Shown here: positions 39,051 to 47,377 of the stretch, piece after piece
Layout of the letters: each line of letters starts with the position of its first letter
Numbering within the stretch: position 1 is the first letter of the stretch
Source of the DNA: Sphaerospermopsis sp. SIO1G1
GTDB lineage: Bacteria > Cyanobacteriota > Cyanobacteriia > Cyanobacteriales > Nostocaceae
Direction of reading: 5' to 3'
DNA: 64,000 nt
NCBI GenBank assembly: GCA_010672785.1
Contig: JAAHFX010000002.1
Coordinates: forward strand, 780,886 to 844,885
Position numbers and translations under genes: made by a program
Notes under the pieces: generated by a model
Told to the model about the DNA's origin: nothing
What the model saw: only the letters and a program-made list of their open reading frames with translations
Database searches by the model: none

Positions 39051-39146
39051 ATTATCTAAAATTATGTTTAAGTTATTCTTTCAAATTAAAGAATAAGAGA
39101 GAAGTAAAATTGAAATATCAAAGGTAAGCAAAGGACTAAACAAATA

Positions 39147-39590
39147 ATGTCATCATCTCTTTATGATAACGATTACAACCAGTGGACACAACATACAATT
39201 CAACAAATTAGAAACCGCAATTTTGATTACATAGATTGGGATAATTTAATTGAAGAATTAGAGAGCATGGGGAAAAATGATAAACGCGCCCTAATTAGTC
39301 TTTTAACTCGTGTAATAGAACATCTTCTCAAATTATCTTATTGGGAATCTGAAAAATCTAGATGTGGTAATCATTTGTCTGCGGAGATAGTCCACTTTCG
39401 CGCCCAAATTCAAGGACGGCTAGAAGATAGTCCTAGCCTCAATTCTCAGCTACAAACATTTTATGAAAAAGCCCACCCTGTAGCTATAAAATCTGTTTCT
39501 AAGTTATTTTCACTACCTCCAGATGCTCAGATTAGCCTCTCACAAGCTTTAGATGAAAACTGGTTTCCCAATGATACAATTACTGATTAG
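39147..39590 (+). CDS. DUF29 family protein
   Basis: A 147-residue DUF29 protein: DNDYNQWTQHTIQQIRNRN, DYIDWDNLIEELESMGKNDK and LLTRVIEHLLKLSYWESEKS are the family segments. It is the second DUF29 gene of the window (first at 11622) and has no evident connection with polysaccharide synthesis. It is inserted between a glycosyltransferase and an FkbM gene, with about 100-150 bases on each side. A HIP1 site lies just downstream at about 39617. Confidence 0.9.
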   Translation: MSSSLYDNDYNQWTQHTIQQIRNRNFDYIDWDNLIEELESMGKNDKRALISLLTRVIEHLLKLSYWESEKSRCGNHLSAEIVHFRAQIQGRLEDSPSLNSQLQTFYEKAHPVAIKSVSKLFSLPPDAQISLSQALDENWFPNDTITD

Positions 39591-39740
39591 AGATTTTTTG
39601 CTTGATTTAGATTTGGGCGATCGCCAGCAGGCTTTGATACCATTTCAACATCCAAAAAACCTTGGAAATTATTACCTGTCTGCATAGCAATAATTTTTCA
39701 GTAAATCCTAAATATATACCAATCAAGATTAATTAAAATC

Positions 39741-40523
39741 ATGGAATTAGAAAAGACACTATTAAAACTACTTCCTAGCTTTTTCCGTCTTCCAGCCAAG
39801 TATTACTATCATCAGCTTAGACATAGGCTTGAAAAAGAGATATTTTATCTTCATAAGTTAGGAATTAAGAATAAACGCGCAATTGATATAGGGGCAAATT
39901 CAGGGATGTATACCTATGCGCTTTCCCGGTTATCTGATGTAGTAGAGGTTTTTGAACCTCAAGTATGGTGTACTAAAAATATAGCATCATATAGTAAAAT
40001 TTCGTCTTGTCAGATTAATATTTACAATGTAGGTTTAGCTGACTTTAATGGGTCACTAAACTTACACATTCCTCTTAGTGAAGGTGACTATTCAGAATTA
40101 GTACAAGGCTTGGGCAAACTTACTACTGGATTAGGTAGTTTTAGAGAATTAGAAGGTGAACAAACAACCTTAAAAGTGCCAGTACATAAACTAGATGATT
40201 ATAACTTCCAAGATGTAGGTTTTATCAAAATTGATGTTGAAGGATTTGAATCTAAAGTAATTGCAGGAGCTAGTCAAACTATTATTAGGGAAAAGCCAAT
40301 CATCCTTATGGAAGTAGAAAATAGACATTTAGATGGTAAGTCTATCACAGATGTATTTGAACAAATATCTAATATGGGATATGAAGGTAGTTTTATACAC
40401 CAAGGCTGTTTAAACAAACTAGCTGAATTTTATCCTCAAATAAAAGAGAAACAAAATTATTTTTTAGATGCTCAATTGCAAAATCAGTATATCAATAATT
40501 TTATTTTTCAACCTATATTATAA
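39741..40523 (+). CDS. FkbM-family methyltransferase (2 of 3)
   Basis: A 260-residue FkbM enzyme. RAIDIGANSGMYTYALSRL is the AdoMet loop and VGFIKIDVEGFESKVIAGA the FkbM signature; LMEVENRHLDGKSI follows. It is followed after 11 bases by a glycosyltransferase. It is more distantly related to the copies at 35587 and 41704 than a recent duplication would be. Confidence 0.9.
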   Translation: MELEKTLLKLLPSFFRLPAKYYYHQLRHRLEKEIFYLHKLGIKNKRAIDIGANSGMYTYALSRLSDVVEVFEPQVWCTKNIASYSKISSCQINIYNVGLADFNGSLNLHIPLSEGDYSELVQGLGKLTTGLGSFRELEGEQTTLKVPVHKLDDYNFQDVGFIKIDVEGFESKVIAGASQTIIREKPIILMEVENRHLDGKSITDVFEQISNMGYEGSFIHQGCLNKLAEFYPQIKEKQNYFLDAQLQNQYINNFIFQPIL

Positions 40524-40534
40524 TTTTAAGATTA

Positions 40535-41692
40535 ATGCGTATTATCTTATTACTTCCTGTTCCACCCTTACCATTAGGAGATGCTGCATCTCGATGGTTT
40601 TATGTCTTGGTAAAGGGTTTAGTTAAAAAAGGTCATAAATTAACTACATTTGTTGTTTGCAAAGATAGAGAAACAATTGATAAACTAACTCATATTTTTC
40701 CAGTACCGGAGTATGATTTGCGTTGTTACCTTGTTCCTAAACAACTAGGGATTATATCTAAATTTAAAACTATACAACGTCCTTATTCCTATATATTCAG
40801 TTATGAATTACAAACAGACTTATATAGTGAACTTACTAAAAAGTATGATGTATTCCATTGCGAAGTTATTTGGAGTGGTTGGCTAGGGCTGAAACATTTG
40901 GAAAAAGCATTACTTAATATTCATTACTTGTTTTCTTTAGATGGGAGTTTTGAAAACAATCAATCTTTAGAAAATAGGTTCAGAAAATTTCTAACCTATC
41001 GAGCTGAACAAAAATTATTAAAATCTTTTCCGAGAATAATTACTTTATCAGATCGCCTCAATAAACATATTCAAACCATCAATCCTCAAGCAAAAATTTA
41101 CACAGTTCCATTAGGTATTGATTTTTCACTATATCCTTTTTCACAACAAAATAAAATCAATCCACAGCCTATAGTAGGAGTAATTGGTAGTTTTAATTGG
41201 ACACCATCATATACTGCTGCTGAACGACTTTTAACCAGGCTATGGCCAGAAATTAAACGCCTTATTCCTAATGCAAAACTACAAATTGTAGGACGTAGCG
41301 CAAGAGATGCACTAGCAAAATTCACTGATATAGAAAGTTTAGAAATTTATCAAAATGTTCCCGATATTTTCCCATATTTTGCTAACATAGATGTTATGTT
41401 ATATGCACCAATTTCTGGCAGTGGCATGAAGGTTAAAGTTATGGAAGCTTTTGCTTTAGGAACACCTGTTGTGACTACATCTGAAGGAGTAGAGGGTATT
41501 CCGGCTGAAGATGGAATTCATGCTGGTATTTGTGAGGATGATCAAGGTTTAATTGATCGGACTGTAGAATTATTAAATAATCCAAATTTACGCCAGGAAA
41601 GGAGGGTGAAAGCTAGAGAGTTATTGGAATTTTATTGTAGTCCACAGGTGACGGTAGGAAGAATTGAGCAAATTTATCAGTCAATTATCTAA
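40535..41692 (+). CDS. glycosyltransferase family 4-type protein
   Basis: A 385-residue GT-B glycosyltransferase. The N-terminal ILLLPVPPLPLGDAASRWFY and the donor domain PISGSGMKVKVMEAFALGTP with TTSEGVEGI place it in the GT4 group that uses an MKVxEAxA motif. It has a 7-residue stretch DVMLYAP before the donor loop. Spacing to the neighbours is 11 bases on both sides, so it is in the same operon. Confidence 0.9.
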   Translation: MRIILLLPVPPLPLGDAASRWFYVLVKGLVKKGHKLTTFVVCKDRETIDKLTHIFPVPEYDLRCYLVPKQLGIISKFKTIQRPYSYIFSYELQTDLYSELTKKYDVFHCEVIWSGWLGLKHLEKALLNIHYLFSLDGSFENNQSLENRFRKFLTYRAEQKLLKSFPRIITLSDRLNKHIQTINPQAKIYTVPLGIDFSLYPFSQQNKINPQPIVGVIGSFNWTPSYTAAERLLTRLWPEIKRLIPNAKLQIVGRSARDALAKFTDIESLEIYQNVPDIFPYFANIDVMLYAPISGSGMKVKVMEAFALGTPVVTTSEGVEGIPAEDGIHAGICEDDQGLIDRTVELLNNPNLRQERRVKARELLEFYCSPQVTVGRIEQIYQSII

Positions 41693-41703
41693 TTAACAAT
41701 TTT

Positions 41704-42498
41704 ATGAACATTCAAAGTATTACTCGTGATTTATGGTTATTAACTAATTTCCGTAATGGATGGGAAATGGTAAGTTATTTACGACATCCCAAGCCAATTA
41801 GTAAAGCTATATTAAGAAATGGTACAACCATTGTACATCCTGAAAAATTAGGCTTAGTAGAAGCAATTATAGAATTATGGCATAAAAAAGCTTATTTTCC
41901 TAAAGATTTTTATACTCCAAAAACAGATGATGTGATTGTAGATTTAGGAGCAAATATTGGACTATTTACCTTACAAGCTGCTAAACTCAACCCTGATGCT
42001 AGGATTTTCTCTTTTGAGCCTTTTCCAGAAAATTTTTCCTATTTATATCAAAACATCAGCAACTTTGGCTTAGATAATGTAATGACATATCAGTATGCTA
42101 TTAGTAATAGCTATAGGCAAGACTTTTTCCAGCAAACTAGTTCTCGCTCATTAGATCATCAGCTAGTTAATGGGTATGAAGACAATATAAATGATAGTTC
42201 AGCAGATTTATTTTCTGTTGAAGTGATCCCTATAGATGCAATATTTGATATTGCCAATATTGAAGAAATTGCTATGTTAAAAATTGATATTGAAGGTTCA
42301 GAATTAGATATTTTTAAATCAATTTCAGACAGTATTTTGAAACGGATAAAATTATTAGCAATTGAATACCATGACAATTTAAGACCAGGTACTCTAGATA
42401 TAATTAGATCAAAATTAAAATATACTCATGATATAAGAAATATCCCTTCAAATTTGTCAGGTTGTGGATTATTGTTTGCTTCACCTCAAGCTGAGTAA
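41704..42498 (+). CDS. FkbM-family methyltransferase (3 of 3)
   Basis: A 264-residue FkbM enzyme. IVDLGANIGLFTLQAAKLNP is the AdoMet site and EIAMLKIDIEGSELDIFKSI the family signature. It follows a glycosyltransferase after 11 bases and precedes another after 9 bases. With the other two FkbM genes it suggests a polymer carrying several O-methyl groups. Confidence 0.9.
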   Translation: MNIQSITRDLWLLTNFRNGWEMVSYLRHPKPISKAILRNGTTIVHPEKLGLVEAIIELWHKKAYFPKDFYTPKTDDVIVDLGANIGLFTLQAAKLNPDARIFSFEPFPENFSYLYQNISNFGLDNVMTYQYAISNSYRQDFFQQTSSRSLDHQLVNGYEDNINDSSADLFSVEVIPIDAIFDIANIEEIAMLKIDIEGSELDIFKSISDSILKRIKLLAIEYHDNLRPGTLDIIRSKLKYTHDIRNIPSNLSGCGLLFASPQAE

Positions 42499-42507
42499 AT
42501 AATAAAA

Positions 42508-43635
42508 ATGAAAGTTGCCTTCAATGCTAGACTCTTAAAATCTCCCACCCTCAGAGGATGGAATCGTTATACTATCAACCTTTTGGTAGAATTATCCTCA
42601 TTAGATATAGAACTTTTCCTTTATTCTGACACTCCATTACATGAAACACACCTAGCTAAATTACCAAAAGATAGTTATCAAATACGTATTGCACCCCCAA
42701 TGCGTTATGCTTTATGGGAACAATATTGGTTGCCAAAACAATGTGAAAAAGATCAAGTAGATATCTTACATTGTCCTATGAATTTTGGTCTACCTTGGTC
42801 TAGTCATTGTTCACGGATTTTAACATTACATGACATCATAGATCAAGTTTATTACTTTCAAAATATTCCTTGGCATAAACAAGTTAATTTAGCTGATATA
42901 CAAAATAAACTTTATCATTGGGTTGCTAGGAATCGAGCAGATCATATTATTACCGTTAGTGAATATTCAAAACAAGATATTGTCAAGTATTTGCAAATTC
43001 CAGGTAATAAAATTACAGTTATTTATGAAGCTGCTGATCAAAAATTTCATAATCAGATAACTGCATCTCAACGCTTCCAAGTTAGAAATAAATATCAGTT
43101 AAAAAATCCTTATATTTTCTATGTTGGAGGTTGGGAAAAACGTAAAAATATTCCTTTTTTAATTCAAGCTTTTGCAAATGCTAATTTAGATGGAGTAGAA
43201 TTAGTTTTGGCTGGAGGGAAAGATGAACAACGTGATATACTCATGGAATTAGGTAAAACTTTAGGTATTGGCAATCAGTTGCGGTTATTAGGTTGGGTAG
43301 ATGATGAAGACTTACCAGCACTTTATGCTCAAGCTCTCTGCTTTGTTTACCCTAGTGAATATGAGGGTTTTGGATTACAATTATGTGAAGCAATGGCTGT
43401 TGGTTGTCCAGTTTTGGCAGCAAGAAGTACTTGTTTACCAGAAGTTTTAGGTAATGGAGGTGAAACTTTCAGGTTAGATGATGTGAACGAATTATCAAAG
43501 TTGCTTATTCAAGTATTTCAAGATAGTGACTTTCGAGATAATTTAAAACAGCGTGCTGCTCAAAAATCTAAATATTATTCATGGAAAACTACTAGCTATG
43601 CTACAAATAATGTGTATTTAAAATCAATAACATAA
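42508..43635 (+). CDS. glycosyltransferase, GT4-type
   Basis: A 375-residue GT-B glycosyltransferase. Motifs include TLHDIIDQVYYF, TVSEYSKQDIVKYL, the phosphate loop YVGGWEKRKNIPFLIQAF, and SEYEGFGLQLCEAMAVGCPV (E-x7-E). It ends the tightly packed part of the locus. Downstream, 43636-43920 has no convincing gene. Confidence 0.92.
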   Translation: MKVAFNARLLKSPTLRGWNRYTINLLVELSSLDIELFLYSDTPLHETHLAKLPKDSYQIRIAPPMRYALWEQYWLPKQCEKDQVDILHCPMNFGLPWSSHCSRILTLHDIIDQVYYFQNIPWHKQVNLADIQNKLYHWVARNRADHIITVSEYSKQDIVKYLQIPGNKITVIYEAADQKFHNQITASQRFQVRNKYQLKNPYIFYVGGWEKRKNIPFLIQAFANANLDGVELVLAGGKDEQRDILMELGKTLGIGNQLRLLGWVDDEDLPALYAQALCFVYPSEYEGFGLQLCEAMAVGCPVLAARSTCLPEVLGNGGETFRLDDVNELSKLLIQVFQDSDFRDNLKQRAAQKSKYYSWKTTSYATNNVYLKSIT

Positions 43636-43920
43636 ATTTTCTACTAAAAAATCATCTACTTACTTATTAACTGGCTTTTTAACTTTAATAATTATGGCTC
43701 TCCCAGAGTGGGTATGATAATTTAATCAAAAATAATGCTTGTTACTATTGTTATACAAACAATCCAGGAATACAAAACATTAGATTTAATAAAAATAAAA
43801 ATGATTTTAATTTTATTGAATCTCTTGTTAGATAATGAATTTAAGAAACTATTTTTATGAAGCTTTCATATCTAGTTTAGAAGAGCCATAATTATCTAAA
43901 TCAGAGGTAAACAATTGAAA

Positions 43921-44760
43921 ATGAATATCAAAAATACAGTACACCGATGTTTTCGTAAATTGACTCAAATAACTAAGCCAAATATCCGTTTATGTTTTTT
44001 ACACATCCCAAAATCTGGAGGTACTTCCTTAGATTTTGCCATTAGAAAACCTTTATTTAGCTTTGAAGGGCAAGTATTTACTCCTGCAATGATTGAAGAG
44101 ACAAAAAAGATGGTAGGGGATAATTTTTCTATTACACACCCTCTTTTATGGAGTAATCATCAATTAATCTATTTGCAATACTTAGCTCTAGATTTCCCAA
44201 TAGTAAGTGGACATTTCCCTTTCAGTAAAGAAGCTTATGACCGCGATGAAAGTCGTTATCATTATTTGACAATTCTTCGTGATCCAGTTGAAAGATGGAT
44301 TTCCAACTACAGATACATAAAATTGAAAAATAAACATTATGCTCAAGAATATTATCCAATTCACGATGAATCTCTAACTTTACAACAACAATTAGATTCA
44401 TGTATTAATGGTGACTTAGGTTTCTTTTTTGCTAATATCCAGTGTGCTTTTATTGGTGGTTATAATTTCTCTGGCAATGTTGATATGTCAGAAGTTGTCA
44501 AAAAAGCTAAAGAAAATCTAAAAGCTTTTAAAATTGTTGGGTTTCAGAATAAATTAAACGAATTTGCACTGAAGTTTGAAGATGAGTTTGGTTACAAAAT
44601 TAGTATTGATAGACTCAATCGAACTTCAGAAGGTATAGAATCTGCCCTTGAAGATCAACAAGTGAAAGAGTTATTTTCAGAAAATATTCGTAAAAAAATT
44701 CGTTCTCTATGTGTTTATGATTATGAATTATATGAAACTGCACAAGAGTTATTTAGATAG
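43921..44760 (+). CDS. sulfotransferase family protein
   Basis: About 279 residues. The 5'-phosphosulfate loop is CFLHIPKSGGTSLDFAI, and the 3'-phosphate motif is YLTILRDPVERWISNYRYIK; between them FPIVSGHFPFS is typical of the sulfotransferase 2 family. It moves sulfate from PAPS to a hydroxyl group. In this locus the most likely acceptor is a sugar of the exopolysaccharide. I start at ATG 43921; a TTG at 43915 is better spaced from AGAGGT and is also possible. Confidence 0.88.
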   Translation: MNIKNTVHRCFRKLTQITKPNIRLCFLHIPKSGGTSLDFAIRKPLFSFEGQVFTPAMIEETKKMVGDNFSITHPLLWSNHQLIYLQYLALDFPIVSGHFPFSKEAYDRDESRYHYLTILRDPVERWISNYRYIKLKNKHYAQEYYPIHDESLTLQQQLDSCINGDLGFFFANIQCAFIGGYNFSGNVDMSEVVKKAKENLKAFKIVGFQNKLNEFALKFEDEFGYKISIDRLNRTSEGIESALEDQQVKELFSENIRKKIRSLCVYDYELYETAQELFR

Positions 44761-44823
44761 ATTTTTTGATGTTAATTGTTTTTGTTATTCTTTCTGAAAC
44801 TTCATCAATTTAATACAAATAAA

Positions 44824-46347
44824 ATGCAACGAACTGGACGCTCAGTAGCCAACTTTGGCAGTGGACTTATGTTACAGGTCATGACACTGAGCATAGGTAT
44901 AATCAGCACACCTCTGTTACTCAATTGGCTAGGTGATGAACGCTATGGTGCTTTTCGGACTGCTACTGATTGGGGTAATTATCTCAACCTCTTAGAATTA
45001 GGATTGACTGGTTCATTGGTAGCGCTGTTAGCAAAAGCTGTAGGAATTGGAGAACGTCAACAAATTCGCCTCACATTGGCAACGGGAATCAAAGCCTACC
45101 TGAAAATCATGATAGTCAAGATACTGGCAGGTGTTGGCTTAGGTCTTTTTATAACCCAGCTTGTACCAGTAGAAGGAGTTTTAGTCAATGAACTACAAAC
45201 AGGTTACTGGTTAGGATTTTTGGCTATTTTCTTATTTCCATTAGTACCGTTTCGTCTATTAGCAGATGCTAGTCAACGTGGTTATTTTACTAATATATTT
45301 ATTATGTTCCAAAGCCTGTTAATTACAGGTTTATCATTATTATTAGCATCAAGAGGATTTGGTATTACTGGACAGTATATAGCTGTACTTGTAGGTAATA
45401 TCGGCTTTCAACTTTTAATGTGCTGGGATGGGTTACGTCGCTATCCAGATGTTTTTTTAGTAATTAAAGATTTTCCAACCCAAAAACCCATAGAAAAACA
45501 ACTTTGGCAACTCAATAAATCAACATTTCTGCTCAGATTATCAGGACAATTTGGATTATTTACTGATAATATCATCATCTCTTATTTTCTTAGTCCAGTA
45601 ACAGTTGTACCGTTTTTTGTTACCCAACGTTTAGCATCATTAGCACAAACCCAAATACAAGGTATTGGTAATGCTACCTGGGCAGCTTTAGCTAACCTCT
45701 ATGCTACAGGGGAAATGGAAAAATTCAATGCTCGTTTGATTGAACTGACACGGTTAGTAACTGTGATGGGTGTAACTCTTATGGTGAGCATTAACGCCTA
45801 TAACTATCATTTTCTGAAACTCTGGGTAGGAGAAGATCGTTTTGGTGGTGATATACTCACTTTATTAGCTACTAGTAATGGCTTATTGCTGGGACTTTTA
45901 TCACTTTGGTCATGGTGTTTTAGTGGTACAGGTAATCAACCTAAATTAGTTAAACCTGCTACAATTTCTGCTGGGATTAATTTTGTAACTAGCATTATTA
46001 GTACTCAATTTTTTGGTATTATTGGACCGTTGTTAGGTACTTTTATTGCTTTTACAACTGTTAATATTTGGCAGTTACCCCTATTATTACGGGAAGTTTT
46101 TGGTACGTCTTTGAAAAAACTTTTTTTAGCAGTTGCCCAACCTTTAGGTTTTGGTATTCCTTATGGTTTAGTGGTTTGGTTAATTGCTAAAAATCACACT
46201 CCTTGGGGATGGTTGGGATTAGCTGTGGAGATGAGTTTATCTGCTATTATCTATTTTGTGATTGCTTGGTTATTTATCTTGAATCAATCTGAACGTCAAA
46301 TATGGATTGATAGATTTAATATCTTATTTTCTAGATTTAGAAGTTAG
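44824..46347 (+). CDS. Wzx-like oligosaccharide flippase
   Basis: A 507-residue membrane protein with about twelve to fourteen helices, starting MQRTGRSVANFGSGLML, which fits the polysaccharide transporter (MOP/PST) family. Segments such as LLNWLGDERYGAFRTATDWG and LRLSGQFGLFTDNIIISYFL are typical. It should flip lipid-linked repeat units across the plasma membrane. ATG 44824 is preferred over an upstream TTG at 44776. It is the last clearly glycan-related gene on this strand. Confidence 0.9.
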   Translation: MQRTGRSVANFGSGLMLQVMTLSIGIISTPLLLNWLGDERYGAFRTATDWGNYLNLLELGLTGSLVALLAKAVGIGERQQIRLTLATGIKAYLKIMIVKILAGVGLGLFITQLVPVEGVLVNELQTGYWLGFLAIFLFPLVPFRLLADASQRGYFTNIFIMFQSLLITGLSLLLASRGFGITGQYIAVLVGNIGFQLLMCWDGLRRYPDVFLVIKDFPTQKPIEKQLWQLNKSTFLLRLSGQFGLFTDNIIISYFLSPVTVVPFFVTQRLASLAQTQIQGIGNATWAALANLYATGEMEKFNARLIELTRLVTVMGVTLMVSINAYNYHFLKLWVGEDRFGGDILTLLATSNGLLLGLLSLWSWCFSGTGNQPKLVKPATISAGINFVTSIISTQFFGIIGPLLGTFIAFTTVNIWQLPLLLREVFGTSLKKLFLAVAQPLGFGIPYGLVVWLIAKNHTPWGWLGLAVEMSLSAIIYFVIAWLFILNQSERQIWIDRFNILFSRFRS

Positions 46348-46369
46348 CTTAATATGAGGTGTATTGATT

Positions 46370-46918
46370 ATGAACAATGAACAAGAAAATAATTTATATA
46401 TCATCCTTTCTAACTCCATCATTGCTACCGTTCTACCATCTATTGCTGAACTTAACTTACCCAATTGGTGGTTAGCAGGGGGAGCAATCAGAAACACCGT
46501 ATGGAGTCATATTTTTGGAGCAGAATGTCAATTAATTATTAAAGATTTTGATATAGCATTCTTTGATTTACAAGGAAATCGAGAACAGGAATTGTCAGCA
46601 AAATCAATTCTCACCGCACAATTTCCCAACCATGAATTTGATGTTAAAAATCAAGCTAGTTTTGGTCGTTGGCGTGCCGGTGCAACTATATATAATAGTA
46701 CAGAAGACGGTATTAAGGATTGGTTACACACTGCAACTTCTGTGAGTGTATCTATGAATAGAAAAGGAGAATGGCAATTCTTTACACCCTATGGTTTGAA
46801 GGACTTATTTGCTGGTATTATTAGACCAACTCCCACACATATCAACGATATTAGGGCTAAAAATAAAGCTTCCGAACTGATGCAAAAATGTAGTAATCTA
46901 AAACTTATATCTTTATAA
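46370..46918 (+). CDS. nucleotidyltransferase-fold protein (COG3575)
   Basis: About 182 residues. WWLAGGAIRNTVWSHI and IKDFDIAFFDL are the substrate and DxD-type metal motifs of nucleotidyltransferase-like proteins of the COG3575 group; RWRAGATIYNSTEDGI and VSVSMNRKGEWQFFTPYGLKDL follow. The function of this group is unknown. I start at ATG 46370, with GAGGTG upstream, and not at a TTG at 46364. It is 22 bases after the flippase gene and probably co-transcribed, though a link with the polymer is unproven. Confidence 0.75.
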   Translation: MNNEQENNLYIILSNSIIATVLPSIAELNLPNWWLAGGAIRNTVWSHIFGAECQLIIKDFDIAFFDLQGNREQELSAKSILTAQFPNHEFDVKNQASFGRWRAGATIYNSTEDGIKDWLHTATSVSVSMNRKGEWQFFTPYGLKDLFAGIIRPTPTHINDIRAKNKASELMQKCSNLKLISL

Positions 46919-47319
46919 AACAGTGTAAATATAAAAACGCTAATTATGTAATCTTCAGTTTTTCATTATCAACAACTTACAGATATGATCTGTAGTTTCC
47001 CATATATGTTATAGTGGGAATATCAGTGGTTTCCGGTATATGTAATCCACTTCTCTTAAAAACTTAAAAATAATCTAGTAAAACTAAACTATTAGATGTT
47101 CGTCAATATCTCAAAAGGTAGATTTTTTTCTATCTCAAGATAGATTTACGTAGCATATAGATTTGTTATATCTTCAAGTAGTGAGATATTAATAGAGCAT
47201 ACTGGACTAAAAGCCAACGAGTTGTAAGTCATTTCACGAGTGAATTGCAACCCACATATAAACTAATTTCTCTAGTAAATCTCCCTCTCTTCAAAAGAGA
47301 CATTAACGACTTCAAACTA
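46919..47319. other. gene-free region before the terminator at 47320
   Basis: About 400 bases between convergent genes. It contains an imperfect inverted repeat near 47219-47250 (GTTGTAAGTCATTTCAC / GTGAATTGCAAC), of a type often dispersed in these genomes. No gene is seen. Confidence 0.5.
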
Positions 47320-47368
47320 CCCCTTGTGGTTTCTTATTAATAAAGAAGCTACAAGGGGAATTTTTTAT
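47320..47368. terminator. strong hairpin terminator between convergent genes
   Basis: CCCCTTGTGGTTTCTT pairs with AAGAAGCTACAAGGGG (about 14 of 16 positions) around ATTAATA, followed on the + strand by AATTTTTTATT. It lies 20 bases beyond the stop of the reverse-strand TPR gene and may also serve it. Confidence 0.8.
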
Positions 47369-47377
47369 TAGTTAAAA

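Noticed and set aside
43700..43840. Open stretch of about 45 codons with YCYTNNPGIQNIRFNK
   Set aside because: It has no suitable start and no recognised relative; at most a gene remnant.
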